From the NCBI RefSeq assembly GCF_019049255.1, contig NZ_JAGMUJ010000084.1, positions 210,397-274,396 on the forward strand: DNA of 64,000 bases, written 5' to 3'. Numbering within the stretch: position 1 is the first letter of the stretch; every line of letters begins with the position of its first letter. This DNA is from Streptomyces sp. AC558_RSS880 (lineage in GTDB: Bacteria > Actinomycetota > Actinomycetes > Streptomycetales > Streptomycetaceae). Position numbers and translations under genes: made by a program. Below are positions 1-8,662 of the stretch, in pieces. The notes under the pieces are model-generated. The model was not told the origin of the DNA, did no database searches, and saw nothing but the letters and a program-made list of their open reading frames with translations.

Positions 1-1
1 A

Positions 2-103
2 TTCCTGCTCTCCATGGTTCTCGGAGCACTCGCCAACGCCATGATCATCGGCTGGTGCGCCCGTGCGCTGCGCCGCGGGAAGAACCCGGACACGGCGTCC
101 TGA
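2..103 (+). CDS. C-terminal end of a membrane protein (partial)
   Basis: The reading frame is open from the window edge to a TGA at 101-103, giving 33 residues. The first part is hydrophobic (FLLSMVLGALANAMIIGW) and looks like one membrane-spanning helix; the tail is basic and polar (RALRRGKNPD). A perfect inverted repeat follows 12 bases after the stop, which supports this being a true gene end. The family cannot be named from so short a fragment. Confidence 0.6.
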   Translation, partial: FLLSMVLGALANAMIIGWCARALRRGKNPDTAS

Positions 104-115
104 CCCCGGACACCG

Positions 116-149
116 CTCGGGGCGGCCGGACAGGTCCGGCCGCCCCGAG
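116..149 (+). terminator. Intrinsic terminator hairpin
   Basis: Perfect 16-bp inverted repeat with a 2-base loop (arms 116-131 and 134-149, GC-rich, first arm beginning CTCGGGGCGG). It lies just after the partial gene ending at 103 and before the oppositely oriented gene ending at 234, so it can serve both convergent units. There is no T-tract, which is usual in Streptomyces. Confidence 0.8.
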
Positions 150-233
150 CCCGGGCTGAGAGCTGTCCCGCATGTCAGGTCGAGGCTGTCGTCCTGACCG
201 GTGCGAGGGAGAGAGGCAAGGTGCCCCACCGTC

Positions 234-1112
234 TTACGGTGCGCCGTGGGAGAACCTGTACCCGGCGAAGTCGGCGACGTGGACGTATCCGATGCGCTGG
301 TAAAGGGCGTTGCTGGTGGGGTTGGCCGGGTCCGTGAACAGGACGACGTCCGTCGCGCCCGCGGCCAGCGCGGCACGGCTCACCTCGGCCGTCACGGCGC
401 CCGCGTAGCCGCGGCCCCGGAGACGGGCCGGGGTGTAGACGGGGTCCACCCGGATCATGCCACCGACGATCGAGGTGGCGGCCGCCATGGAGACGGGGGT
501 GCCGTCCGGGGTCTCCCAGAACGTGAAGTGCCTGTCGCCGAAGCGCGAGTCGTCCCAGGAGCCGGCGTCGATCAGGTCGATGGAGGGCTGCTCCCCGACG
601 TCGACGCAGAACTCACGGCACCACCGCACGACTTGCTCACGGTCCTTTCCGCCCACGATGCGCCCCCGGCCCTCCGGGCACGGCTGCGGTGGGGTGAGCG
701 TGCCGAGACGGTAGAGGTGAGTCCGCCAGAAGGGGACCGGCACCGCACCGGTGTGCCGCTGCCATGACTCGGCGAAAGCGCCGGCGGTGTCGCGGTCCGC
801 GATGACGTCGGAGGGCGAGTGGCCGAGGCCGGCCAGGTGAGCGGCGAGGGCGTCGGTCTGCTCGGCGGACAGGGGCGTGAGGCCCAGGCGGCCGCGCGGA
901 GTGCGATAGAAGATCGCGCGGACCTCGCCTCCCGACTCCAGTCGGCCGAGGACGGTGGCTTCGGCACCGCGTGCGTCCGCCCCGCGTGTCCGCAGTTTCT
1001 CGATGTCCGTCAACGGCGTGTTGTGCAGGGCGGGCCGCGAGCGCAGGAATTCTCCGGCACGAGCGAGGAAGTCGTCCACGTCTTCGGTGAGTTGCCAGTC
1101 GTCCGGAAGCAT
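234..1112 (-). CDS. GNAT family N-acetyltransferase
   Basis: A 292-residue protein. The C-terminal half has the GNAT fold: the strand ending MIRVDPVYTP runs into the acetyl-CoA pyrophosphate-binding loop RLRGRGYAG (about residues 230-238), followed by a helix and the late motif NALYQRIGYVHV. The N-terminal 140 residues form a second, less conserved domain, as in two-domain GNAT proteins of actinomycetes. It should transfer an acetyl group from acetyl-CoA to an amine; the substrate cannot be inferred. The gene is followed at lower coordinates by the terminator at 116-149. It stands alone, and its 5' end is only 3 bases from the end of the decayed hydrolase reading frame. Confidence 0.85.
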   Translation of the reverse strand: MLPDDWQLTEDVDDFLARAGEFLRSRPALHNTPLTDIEKLRTRGADARGAEATVLGRLESGGEVRAIFYRTPRGRLGLTPLSAEQTDALAAHLAGLGHSPSDVIADRDTAGAFAESWQRHTGAVPVPFWRTHLYRLGTLTPPQPCPEGRGRIVGGKDREQVVRWCREFCVDVGEQPSIDLIDAGSWDDSRFGDRHFTFWETPDGTPVSMAAATSIVGGMIRVDPVYTPARLRGRGYAGAVTAEVSRAALAAGATDVVLFTDPANPTSNALYQRIGYVHVADFAGYRFSHGAP

Positions 1113-1115
1113 GTT

Positions 1116-1738
1116 TCATGATCTCGGATCCGCCCGGCCCGGGGAAGCACTCCGCTGGGGGACGCACCGTCGCCGCGACCGGTCCGGTGCCCGGCGTCCT
1201 CGACGACGTGCCGGGCGTCTTCCGCCCGGACTGCCGGGTGCGGTCACCGTGCTGAGTCGCTTCGCGTGGTCGAACGCGTGCCACGACATGTTCGTGAGGT
1301 CGTCCGGGGGCTCGTCGGTGATCTGCCGCCAGGTCGGGGAGGGCCACGAGTCGTGGCTGACCGAGTCGGTGGTCGACGGCCGTCGCACGCGCCCGGGACG
1401 GTCGACGGCGAAGCGCGGGCCGACGGCTCCGCCGATGTCGTGCGCGACGACGTCCGCCTGATCGATGTCCAGCGCGTCGAGAAGGCGCCCCGGGAGGTCG
1501 GTCCGGGCGGCGACCGATGTGTCACGGTCCGCCGGCCGCTCGGAACGGCCGCGTCCCAGCAGGTCGTAGGTGACGGTCCGGAAGCCGTCCGCCTCGATGT
1601 GCGGGACGACGTCACGCCGTTCGTACGCGTGCGAGGGCGTGCCGTGGATGAGGATCACGGGTGTGCCCTGACCGTGGTCCCGGTAGGCGGGGAGCGTCCC
1701 GCCGACACGGACGGCGGCGCGGCGTGGGCCGTCGGCCC
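1116..1738 (-). pseudogene. Truncated alpha/beta hydrolase (haloalkane-dehalogenase type)
   Basis: The frame encodes a recognisable N-terminal half of an alpha/beta hydrolase: the oxyanion segment ILIHGTPSHAYE, the strand FRTVTYDLLGRGRSERP, and the nucleophile elbow VVAHDIGGAVG, with Asp in the nucleophile position as in haloalkane dehalogenases. After PTWRQITDEPPDD similarity to the fold stops, and the rest is arginine/proline-rich out-of-frame sequence. About 165 of the usual 290-300 residues are recognisable, with no cap end and no catalytic histidine. The upstream end also lacks a convincing start: the frame runs into the hairpin at 1740-1775. I read it as a remnant truncated at the 3' end and probably also at the 5' end. 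Confidence 0.7.
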
Positions 1739-1739
1739 G

Positions 1740-1775
1740 CCCCTTGCCGGGCAGATCGGTCTGTCCGGCAAGGGG
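1740..1775 (-). terminator. Long hairpin terminator after the MFS gene
   Basis: The arms CCCCTTGCCGGGCAGA and TCTGTCCGGCAAGGGG pair over 16 bp (one G-T) around a TCGG loop. The hairpin lies 110 bases past the stop of the MFS transporter on the minus strand and just upstream of the hydrolase remnant, so it would end the transporter transcript. Confidence 0.75.
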
Positions 1776-1884
1776 AAGGGCGTGCGACGAGCAAGGCGAA
1801 CGCGCGCCGGCCACCGGGACGCGGTGGCAGTCGTCGCCACCGTCACCGCCGCAGCCGGTGGGGCGGAGACGAGCCCGTACGGCC

Positions 1885-3495
1885 TCAGCGCGTGGGCAGC
1901 CGTCGGGCGGCGGCGGTCCCGACGGTCCCGGTGCTGCCGTCGTCCGCCACGGGGGTGGCGTTCCCCGGCCCCCGCAGGGCGATGTGGACGAACAGGGCGC
2001 CCATGACGGCGACGCCCGCCCACATGGCCTGCTGCCAGCCGTCGACGAAGGACTGCTGGGCGGCGTGGACCAGGTCCTGCGCGTGCGAGCCGCTGCGGGG
2101 TGCCGCCTCGACGGCGTTGGCGATGCCTTCCCGTGCGCTGTCCGCGGCGCTCTCGGGGATGCCGTCGAGCCTGCCGTCGACGGAGCTGCGGTAGCCGGCG
2201 GACAGCAGGGCGCCCAGCAGGGCGACTCCGAGCGCGGTGCCGAACTCGCGGGTGACGTCGTTGAGCGCGGAGGCGACGCCCTGCTTCTCGCCCGGCAGGG
2301 ATCCGGTGATGGCCTCGGTGGAAGGGGTCATCGACAGGCCCATGCCGACGCCCATGGCGAGCATGCCGGGCAGAACCGTCAGGTAGCCGCCGTCCACGGA
2401 GACGAGCAGGGCCATGAGCGCGAGACCGGCGGCCCCGAGCGCGACGCCCGCCATCATGGTCGGGCGGGAGCCGATGCGCGCGGCCGCCCTGGGGGCCAGA
2501 CCGGAGGCCGCCATCATCGTCACGGCCATGGGCATCAGGGCCAGCGTGGCCAGCAGCCCGGACCAGCCGAGCACCGCCTGGAAGAAGGGGAACATGACCA
2601 CGGCGATGCCCGCCTGGACACCGAAGACCACCAGGAGGGTGAGCGAACCGTCGGCCGGCCCGCGCTCCCGGAACAGGCGCACGTCCAGCAGGGACGCGTC
2701 ACGGCGGTGCAGTTCCCAGGCCACGAAGCCGACGGCGGCGGCCAGGCCGAGGGCCAGGGCGATCAGTGTCACGGGAGCGGTCCAGCCGTTCTCCGGGCCC
2801 TCCTGCAGGACGAAGACGAGGCCGGCCACGGCGACGGCGGAGAGCAGGGCGCCGACGGTGTCGAAGGAATGGGCCGACCGCTCACGCGAGTCGGGGACCG
2901 ACTTCAGCGTCATGGCCAGGGCCACGACGACCAGGACCACGGGCAGCACGAACAGCAGGCGCCAGTCCGCGACATCGACCAGGAGGGCGGACAGGAACAT
3001 CCCCAGGATGCCGCCGCCACCGGCGACACCGGTCCACACCCCGATCGCCTTGCCGCGCTGTTCCTCGGGGAAGGTGGAGGTGATGACGGCCAGGGTGATC
3101 GGCATGATCGTCGCAGCGCCGATGCCGCCGACCACGCGCGCGATCAACATCACCTCGGTGTTCGGGGCGAGGCCGGCCGCGACGCCGGCGACGCCGAAGA
3201 CGGTGAGACCGGCGACGAGCATGGGCTTGCGGCCCCGCCGGTCGCCGATCGCGCCGAGCGGCAGCAGCAGCGCCGCCAGGGTCAGGGTGTAGATGTTGAT
3301 GATCCACAGGACTGTGCTCTGTGAGGCGTCGAACTCGACGGCCATCTGGGTCTGGGCGACGCTCAGCCCGGACACCGACGCGATGACCGCCATCAGGGCC
3401 ACCGAGACCGCGATCAGGATGGTGCGCAGCCGGCGCGCGTCCGGCGCGCCCTCGTCACGGGCGGGGGCCGCCGGTGAGGGCTGGTCGGTGCTCAT
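1885..3495 (-). CDS. MFS drug-efflux transporter, DHA2 (14-helix) type
   Basis: A 536-residue integral membrane protein. It shows the MFS signature GAIGDRRGRKPML between helices 2 and 3, a glycine-rich helix 5 (GVWTGVAGGGGILG), and the late motif TPSTEAITGSLPGEKQGVASALNDVTREFG, typical of the EmrB/QacA-like DHA2 group. Length and hydrophobic pattern fit 14 membrane helices, so it should export drugs or other toxic compounds by proton antiport. The ATG at 3495 was chosen because GAGGAG lies 6-11 bases upstream; the frame is open further upstream but the extension (to 3795) is non-conserved and overlaps the divergent regulator. The divergent XRE-cupin gene at 3665 is the likely regulator. Confidence 0.9.
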   Translation of the reverse strand: MSTDQPSPAAPARDEGAPDARRLRTILIAVSVALMAVIASVSGLSVAQTQMAVEFDASQSTVLWIINIYTLTLAALLLPLGAIGDRRGRKPMLVAGLTVFGVAGVAAGLAPNTEVMLIARVVGGIGAATIMPITLAVITSTFPEEQRGKAIGVWTGVAGGGGILGMFLSALLVDVADWRLLFVLPVVLVVVALAMTLKSVPDSRERSAHSFDTVGALLSAVAVAGLVFVLQEGPENGWTAPVTLIALALGLAAAVGFVAWELHRRDASLLDVRLFRERGPADGSLTLLVVFGVQAGIAVVMFPFFQAVLGWSGLLATLALMPMAVTMMAASGLAPRAAARIGSRPTMMAGVALGAAGLALMALLVSVDGGYLTVLPGMLAMGVGMGLSMTPSTEAITGSLPGEKQGVASALNDVTREFGTALGVALLGALLSAGYRSSVDGRLDGIPESAADSAREGIANAVEAAPRSGSHAQDLVHAAQQSFVDGWQQAMWAGVAVMGALFVHIALRGPGNATPVADDGSTGTVGTAAARRLPTR

Positions 3496-3664
3496 GGGGA
3501 TCTCCTCGGAAGGGCAGGGGCGAGCCGGGCGCCGGGGGTGTCGCGGTGCAGCGCGCCCGGGTCTCCTCGTGGAGCCCGGTCTCGCTCGGGTGTGGCCCAG
3601 CCGCTGCGGGCCACTCACGAGCGACCGTAAGCACACCTTGCGGAACAGGCATACGATGTTGCCC
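3496..3664. promoter_or_regulatory. Divergent promoter region of the MFS and XRE-cupin genes
   Basis: This 169-base gap separates two divergent starts and must hold both promoters. Near the regulator start (3636-3662) are imperfectly repeated TTGC and AACA/TGTT blocks, a possible site for the XRE protein, but no clean palindrome can be drawn. Confidence 0.45.
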
Positions 3665-4261
3665 ATGACGCAAGATGACGGCGAACTGGACGGCCTCGTA
3701 CGCAAACGCATCCGCGCCCTGCGGGTCGCACAGGGCTGGTCCCTGGAGGAGCTGGCCACCCGCGCCCATGTCAGCCAGTCCACGCTGAGCCGCATCGAGA
3801 ACGGGCAGCGGCGCCTCGCGCTGGATCAGCTGGTCACGCTCGCCCGCGCCCTGGACACGTCGTTGGACCAGCTGGTGGAGACCGCCACCGACGACGTCGT
3901 CACCAGCCCGATGATCGACGGCGCCCACGGGCTGATGCGTTGGCCGGTGAAGGGCGACCCGGGCATGACCGTCGTACGTCAGCGCATGACCGGACCGCCG
4001 CCGGACAACCCCGCCCGCATGCGCGCCCACCCCGGCCGCGAATGGCTCGTCGTCCTGTCCGGAACCGCGATCCTCATGCTGGGGCACCGTCGCTTCCGCG
4101 TCGAGACCAACCAGGCCGCCGAGTTCCCCACCATGCTTCCGCACGCCCTCGGCGCCGAGGGCGGCCCCTGCGAGATCCTGGGCATCTTCGACCGCGACGC
4201 CCGGCGCGGCCACCAGCGTGACGGCGGCGAGGCCACCGGCGCCGGCGGTTCCTCCGCCTGA
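3665..4261 (+). CDS. XRE family transcriptional regulator with C-terminal cupin domain
   Basis: A 198-residue protein. Residues 8-65 form a helix-turn-helix domain of the Cro/CI type (LRVAQGWSLEELATRAHVSQ, then STLSRIENGQR). Residues about 95-185 form a small cupin barrel (ARMRAHPGREWLVVLSGTAI and the following strands). This XRE-cupin arrangement is a common small-molecule-responsive repressor type. The start at 3665 keeps the HTH intact; an in-frame ATG at 3656 would add three residues. The divergent MFS pump is its likely target and the cupin may sense the exported compound, but that is inference. Confidence 0.88.
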   Translation: MTQDDGELDGLVRKRIRALRVAQGWSLEELATRAHVSQSTLSRIENGQRRLALDQLVTLARALDTSLDQLVETATDDVVTSPMIDGAHGLMRWPVKGDPGMTVVRQRMTGPPPDNPARMRAHPGREWLVVLSGTAILMLGHRRFRVETNQAAEFPTMLPHALGAEGGPCEILGIFDRDARRGHQRDGGEATGAGGSSA

Positions 4262-4363
4262 CCCGTGGCGGCGGCCCGTACGGAAGCGTCGGGTCCGGCC
4301 CCATCGGGGACGAGGTGCGAGCGGGCGGACCGCAGGGAGCCGCCATCGGCGCGGGATCGCGCA

Positions 4364-5053
4364 TCAGCCCGTACGACGCGGCGGATCGGGTGGTGCGTCC
4401 GGCGTGGGAAGAACGGGCGCGGAAGCGGCGTGCGCACGGCGGCCCGCGGCCTCCCGGGCGTCGACCGGTTCGGCCGACAACAGCAGCGACTCGCCGTTGT
4501 CGTGGGCCGGTTCGAGCCAGTACAGCCAGTAGGTTCCCGGTGCCGGCAGCGGCGGGGCGCCGTCCGGTACGACGAGGGTGCGTCCGTCCACCGACACGCC
4601 GGTGGCCCCGATCACGCCCGGCGCGCCCACGACCCGGCACGCCTTCAGGGCCTCGACGCGACGACGACGGCGGCGCCGGGCCCTCCACCGGGGCAGCCCG
4701 GCGAACAGCGCGAACGGCACGGTGTGCACGCCGAGGAGCAGGGCGATCACCCCCATCGCCGCCAACGGCCCGGCCATCCGCCCTTCCGGCAGGTCGGAGT
4801 TCGGGTCCGGTGAGACCGCCACCAGCACTCCGGAGCCGACGACCACGGCTCCCGTGCACAGCAGGGCGGCCCAGGCCGACAGCGGCGGCCGTACCCTCCG
4901 CCCGGCGACCAACCTCCGCTGCCCGTCGGTCACTTCGCCGACGGCGTTGGCGGCGAACGCCCCGGGGCTCGTCCAGACCTCAGCGGTCGCGGGCGTCGTC
5001 TTCCCCCGGCCTCTCCCCCTGCGCACCGCTTCACCCCCCTGGCTCTCCCCCAT
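4364..5053 (-). CDS. Membrane protein of unknown function
   Basis: A 229-residue protein with two clear membrane helices (WAALLCTGAVVVGSGVLVAV and AAMGVIALLLGVHTVPFALF, separated by about 20 polar residues), followed by a very basic stretch (RWRARRRRRRRVEALKA). A C-terminal soluble part of about 90 residues contains the segments VSVDGRTLVVPDG and GTYWLYWLEPAHDNGESLL. The N-terminal 55 residues are soluble. The layout suggests a soluble domain held at the inner face by a helical hairpin. I do not recognise the family. The gene is isolated, with 84 bases to the hydrolase upstream. Confidence 0.65.
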   Translation of the reverse strand: MGESQGGEAVRRGRGRGKTTPATAEVWTSPGAFAANAVGEVTDGQRRLVAGRRVRPPLSAWAALLCTGAVVVGSGVLVAVSPDPNSDLPEGRMAGPLAAMGVIALLLGVHTVPFALFAGLPRWRARRRRRRRVEALKACRVVGAPGVIGATGVSVDGRTLVVPDGAPPLPAPGTYWLYWLEPAHDNGESLLLSAEPVDAREAAGRRAHAASAPVLPTPDAPPDPPRRTG

Positions 5054-5137
5054 TGAGAACCGGTCACCCGGGGGTTGTCCAGAGCGGGCTCCCCACGCCC
5101 GCCCGGAGTGCGGCGAGGTGCCCGTCGGGGGCCGGCC

Positions 5138-6106
5138 CTACCTGAACTCGACCCGACCGACCGGGGCGGGACCGGCCGTCAGCGCCTCGCACACCTCCCG
5201 CCATTCATGGGCGCCGCACCCGAACTGGGCGCACAGGTAGGCCGAGGTGAGGCTTCCGAGCGCGGCGACGCGCCCGGGGTCCTCGTCGGTGGTCTCCGCG
5301 GCGTCGTACCCGGAGATCCCACCGAGCAGGTGCCCCGCGTCGAACAGGGTGAGGAGGGTCTTGGGTGCGGGGGCGAGGCGGTAGGGGTCGGCGTGCCAGT
5401 CGGGGCCGACGTCGGTGAAGTGCCGGGAGTCGTCCTTGTCGCCGGTGACGACCAGGACGGGCGGGGTCATCGTGGAGAAGTCGGTGGTGTGGAGGAACGG
5501 CACCTGTTCGGCCATCGGTCCGTTCAGGACGTCGCCGCCCCTGCCCGGTGCGGCCAGCAGCACGCCTGTCCTGATCCGCGGCTCGGCCAGGTCCACCTCG
5601 TCCCCGGTGTCGGGGTCGGTGATCCGGGCGCCCAGCAGGAGACCGGCGGTGTGGCCGCCGAGGGAGTGCCCGGCCACCGCGACCTTGTCCCGGTCGACGC
5701 GTCCGGCGAGACGCGGCACGGCGCTCTCGATCTCGTCGAGCCGGTCGAGGATGTGGCTCATGTCCTCCGCGCGTGAGCGCCAGAAGAGCGGGGCCCCGGG
5801 AGCACCGGCGAGTCGGTGGCTCAACGTGCGGGAGGAGAGGTGGGTGGGCTGGATGACGACGAACCCGGCTGCCGCCCAGAGGTTGACGAGGGGGGCGTAC
5901 CCGTTCAGCGAGGAGAGGTTGTTCGACGCTCCGTGGCCGTGGGAGAACAGGACGACGGGCAGGCCCGCGCCGGTCGCGGGCGCGGACACCCGGATCTGGA
6001 GGTCCACGGGCCGTCCGGGCACGGACAGGACGACCGGACCGTACGACAGGACGGGGGCGGACGTGCCGAAGGCGGTGGCGGTGCCCGTGTCGATGGTGGG
6101 GCTCAT
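5138..6106 (-). CDS. Alpha/beta hydrolase (PAF-acetylhydrolase / chlorophyllase-like)
   Basis: A 322-residue hydrolase without an obvious signal peptide. The oxyanion region VVLFSHGHGASNN, the nucleophile elbow VAGHSLGGH (Ser148), the acid region PPVLVVTGDKDDS and a late His (FDAGHLLGG) complete a Ser-Asp-His triad. The early FSHGHG motif and wide spacing resemble the platelet-activating-factor acetylhydrolase and chlorophyllase-like esterases; the natural ester is unknown. The ATG at 6106 has AGAAGGGAC about 10 bases upstream. A double TetR-type operator (6187-6231) lies in the gap towards the divergent sigma-factor gene. No regulator is adjacent, but the TetR gene at 45386 has a near-identical operator. 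Confidence 0.85.
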   Translation of the reverse strand: MSPTIDTGTATAFGTSAPVLSYGPVVLSVPGRPVDLQIRVSAPATGAGLPVVLFSHGHGASNNLSSLNGYAPLVNLWAAAGFVVIQPTHLSSRTLSHRLAGAPGAPLFWRSRAEDMSHILDRLDEIESAVPRLAGRVDRDKVAVAGHSLGGHTAGLLLGARITDPDTGDEVDLAEPRIRTGVLLAAPGRGGDVLNGPMAEQVPFLHTTDFSTMTPPVLVVTGDKDDSRHFTDVGPDWHADPYRLAPAPKTLLTLFDAGHLLGGISGYDAAETTDEDPGRVAALGSLTSAYLCAQFGCGAHEWREVCEALTAGPAPVGRVEFR

Positions 6107-6186
6107 GGCGAATGGTCCCTTCTGTGGCCCGCCCGCCGACGGCCCAACGGGGCGGCGGCAGGCGGGTGTTCAGGCGCGCCGACATG

Positions 6187-6231
6187 AAACGGAACGCTGC
6201 TCCGCTTATCATCCGGAGCGGCGTTCCGTTT
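6187..6231. promoter_or_regulatory. Double TetR-type operator (CGGAACG/CGTTCCG boxes)
   Basis: Two 18-base arms (6187-6204, 6214-6231) are inverted repeats of each other with one mismatch. Each arm contains its own imperfect 15-bp palindrome: CGGAACGCTGCTCCG (6190-6204) and CGGAGCGGCGTTCCG (6214-6228). The site is about 80 bases upstream of the hydrolase start and resembles the operator at 46034-46071. Confidence 0.7.
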
Positions 6232-6494
6232 TGTCAAACGGCAGGGGCGGTCAAGAGCGGCGACGGTGCCCCGGTCCGGAGACCGGCCGGAACCGGGAGC
6301 GGTCCGGTGCGCAACCGGCCGGCGCCTGACGTCACTCGTGGGACGGACGGGGTTCCCGCGCGCGGCTCAGGCCGGGTTTCGGGGCCCGGCCGCAGGGTGA
6401 CTCCGAGAATGGCGTGGCCACCGCTCCCCGCACAGGCCGACCGCGGCAACGTCACGCCGTACGTGTCCCACCAGGCCGACACCCCCGGAGGCCC

Positions 6495-7835
6495 ATGTCC
6501 ACCTCAGCCGCCGACGTGATCCGGACCCGCGACGCAGCCGTACCGGAACCCTCCTCGGAGCAACTCGACGCGCTGCTGCGCGAGCTCTCGGAGCACCCAC
6601 CGGGACTGCGGCGGGCCGCCCTCCGGGACCGCGTCATCCGCCTGCTGCTGCCGATGGCCCGGCGGGTCACGCGCCGCTTCCAGTGCCAGGGGGAGGAGTC
6701 CGACGATCTCGTGCAGGTCGCGTCCCTGGGGCTGATCAAGGCCGTCGACGGCTACGACCCTGCCCGGGGCCACGCCTTCCTGGCGTACGCGCTTCCCAAG
6801 GTCACCGGTGAACTCCGGCGGCATCTGCGCGACCGCACGACCACCGTACGGCTGCCCCGGCCCCTGCAGGAGGCGAGCGGTCGGATCTTCCAGGCCGTCG
6901 AGGAGCTCGAACAGCGGCTCGGCGGCCGCTCGCCCACCTCTGAGCAGATCGCCGAGCACACCGGGCTCGGACAGGACCGCGTGCTGTCCACGCTGCGGGC
7001 GGTGCACGCATGCCGTCCGCGTTCCCTCGACGAGCCCACCGGGCACGGCCGGGAGGGACCGCTCGCCCATCTGGTCGGCGCCGAGGACCCGGCGCTCGGC
7101 CGGGTGGTCGACACCGTGTCCCTGGCCGCCCTGGTGAAGCGACTGCCGGAGCGCGACCGCCAAGTGCTCTACCTGCGCTTCTACCGGGAGCGCACCCAGC
7201 AGCAGATCGCGGACGCCATCGGCGTCTCCCAGATGCAGGTGTCGCGCATCCTGCGGCGGTGCTTCGACCGGCTCCGTGAGGCGCTCCTGGCGGGCGAGCC
7301 GGGCGCGGGAGCCGCCGCGGAGACGCGGGCCCCGGTCGCCGGCCGGGCGGCCCGGCCGGCGCGCGCCTCGTGCGGCCGCCGTGGCACGGAGAAGCCGGTA
7401 CGTCCCGTGCGGTCCACCGGCCCGGCACGCCCCGCGCCCGGCCCCGCGGCTCACCCGCATCCGGCCGGCCCGGCTCCGCGCGCCGCGGTCGGTGCGGGAA
7501 GCCGGCACCGGCTCGGTCATGGGCACCCGGCCCGGTGGCGATCCACAGGCGCGCGGTGGCCCGTCCCGTTCTGTGCGCGGTGGCCCGTCCCGTTCGGTGC
7601 GCGGTGGTCCGTCCCGTTCGGCGCCCGGTGCCGGACGTGTGCCGGGGCCGTGGCGCGGACCGCGAGGGCGCGGCCGGCCGCCGCCCGACGCGCCGGGCTC
7701 CCCTGCCGGGCCGCGCGGCCCCCTCCCGCCCGCCGCGCGCACGAGGAGAGAGCACCTTTCCCGCCCAGGTGTGTCCCGCCTGCCGACGGGTGGCACGGGT
7801 GCGTGGACGCGAGCCGACGAAGGAGCGCACCGTGA
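6495..7835 (+). CDS. SigB/SigF/SigG-family sigma factor with long C-terminal extension
   Basis: A 446-residue frame. Residues 1-266 are a complete group 3 sigma factor: region 2 (EESDDLVQVASLGLIKAVDG with FLAYALPKVTGELRRHLRD), region 3, and region 4 (LPERDRQVLYLRFYRERTQQ, then IGVSQMQVSRILRR), as in SigF/SigB proteins of Streptomyces stress response and sporulation. The family usually ends there at about 260-290 residues. Here the frame continues about 180 residues through Arg/Pro/Ala-rich sequence with three tandem 8-residue repeats (ARWPVPFG type), and its TGA overlaps the GTG of the next gene (GTGA, 7832-7835). The ATG at 6495 directly follows a GGAGG. No anti-sigma gene is adjacent. Confidence 0.85.
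   Translation: MSTSAADVIRTRDAAVPEPSSEQLDALLRELSEHPPGLRRAALRDRVIRLLLPMARRVTRRFQCQGEESDDLVQVASLGLIKAVDGYDPARGHAFLAYALPKVTGELRRHLRDRTTTVRLPRPLQEASGRIFQAVEELEQRLGGRSPTSEQIAEHTGLGQDRVLSTLRAVHACRPRSLDEPTGHGREGPLAHLVGAEDPALGRVVDTVSLAALVKRLPERDRQVLYLRFYRERTQQQIADAIGVSQMQVSRILRRCFDRLREALLAGEPGAGAAAETRAPVAGRAARPARASCGRRGTEKPVRPVRSTGPARPAPGPAAHPHPAGPAPRAAVGAGSRHRLGHGHPARWRSTGARWPVPFCARWPVPFGARWSVPFGARCRTCAGAVARTARARPAAARRAGLPCRAARPPPARRAHEERAPFPPRCVPPADGWHGCVDASRRRSAP
7551..7622 (+). repeat. Three tandem 24-bp repeats inside the sigma-factor tail
   Basis: Three consecutive copies of GCGCGGTGGCCCGTCCCGTT plus four bases (7551-7574, 7575-7598, 7599-7622), differing by one or two bases. The unit is a multiple of three and encodes ARWPVPF(C/G) in the sigma-factor frame, so copy number could change without a frameshift. 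Confidence 0.85.
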
Positions 7836-8662
7836 GGCGTGGCCTGCGCGCGCTCCGGCACGGATGGGAGTGGCTGGGCGCCCACACCCTGACGCGGCGC
7901 GGCCGCGACATCGAATTGATGCACAGGGCCATGGGATTCGCCACGCTGGCGCTGGTCACGCTGGCGCCCCTGCTCATCGTGATCGCCGCCGCCGATCCGC
8001 TCGGGCGGGGCGGCTTCGCGGCCTGGCTGGCGGACGGCATGGGACTGTCCGGCCGGTCCGCGCGCCTCCTCACGGAGATCATCAGCCCGCCGCGCGAGGT
8101 GATCGGCACCACCAGTCTGTGGGGTGTGCTGGCACTCGCCGCGTTCGGCATCCCGTTCGGCGGGAGCGTCCAGAACGGCTACGAGCGGACGTGGAACCTG
8201 CCGCCGGGGCCGTGGCACCGGATCTGGCGCCAGGCGACCTGGCTGTGCGTCCTGACCGCGTACCTCTACCAGGAGGTGCTGACCCGCGACGCCCTGCACG
8301 GGCCGGAGCGGATCACCCTCTCGCTGGCGACCGGCGTGCTGTTCTTCTGGTGGGGGCAGCGCTTCCTGCTGGGCGGCCAGATCGGCTGGTGGCACCTGCT
8401 GCCGGGCGCGCTCGCCACCATGGCGGGCCTGATCGGCCTGCGGGGCTTCTCCTACTTCGTCTTCACCCCGCTGATCATCGACAACGCGATCAGCTACGGC
8501 ACCGTCGGTGTCGTCCTCATCGTCGAGTCCTGGCTCATCGGCGTGGGGTTCGTCATCTTCGGCGGCGCCCTGTTCGGCCGCTGGCTCCTCCACCACCACG
8601 GGCACCGGTTCACCGCGGGCCTGCCCCCGCCGCCCGGGACGGAACCGGCCGGCGACGGCTGA
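7832..8662 (+). CDS. YihY/BrkB family inner-membrane protein
   Basis: A 276-residue protein with about six hydrophobic segments (e.g. MGFATLALVTLAPLLIVIAA, VLALAAFGIPFGG, LSLATGVLFFWWGQRFLLGG). The early segment and the central layout fit the YihY/virulence factor BrkB family, membrane proteins of uncertain function. The GTG start at 7832 has AGGAG seven bases upstream and overlaps the sigma-factor stop by four bases (GTGA), indicating translational coupling. It ends with a short histidine/proline-rich tail. Coupling to a stress-type sigma factor suggests an envelope role, but nothing in the sequence fixes one. Confidence 0.8.
   Translation: MRRGLRALRHGWEWLGAHTLTRRGRDIELMHRAMGFATLALVTLAPLLIVIAAADPLGRGGFAAWLADGMGLSGRSARLLTEIISPPREVIGTTSLWGVLALAAFGIPFGGSVQNGYERTWNLPPGPWHRIWRQATWLCVLTAYLYQEVLTRDALHGPERITLSLATGVLFFWWGQRFLLGGQIGWWHLLPGALATMAGLIGLRGFSYFVFTPLIIDNAISYGTVGVVLIVESWLIGVGFVIFGGALFGRWLLHHHGHRFTAGLPPPPGTEPAGDG

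Noticed and set aside
7551..7622. Tandem repeats considered as a CRISPR array
   Set aside because: Units are directly adjacent, 24 bases, with no spacers, and in frame.
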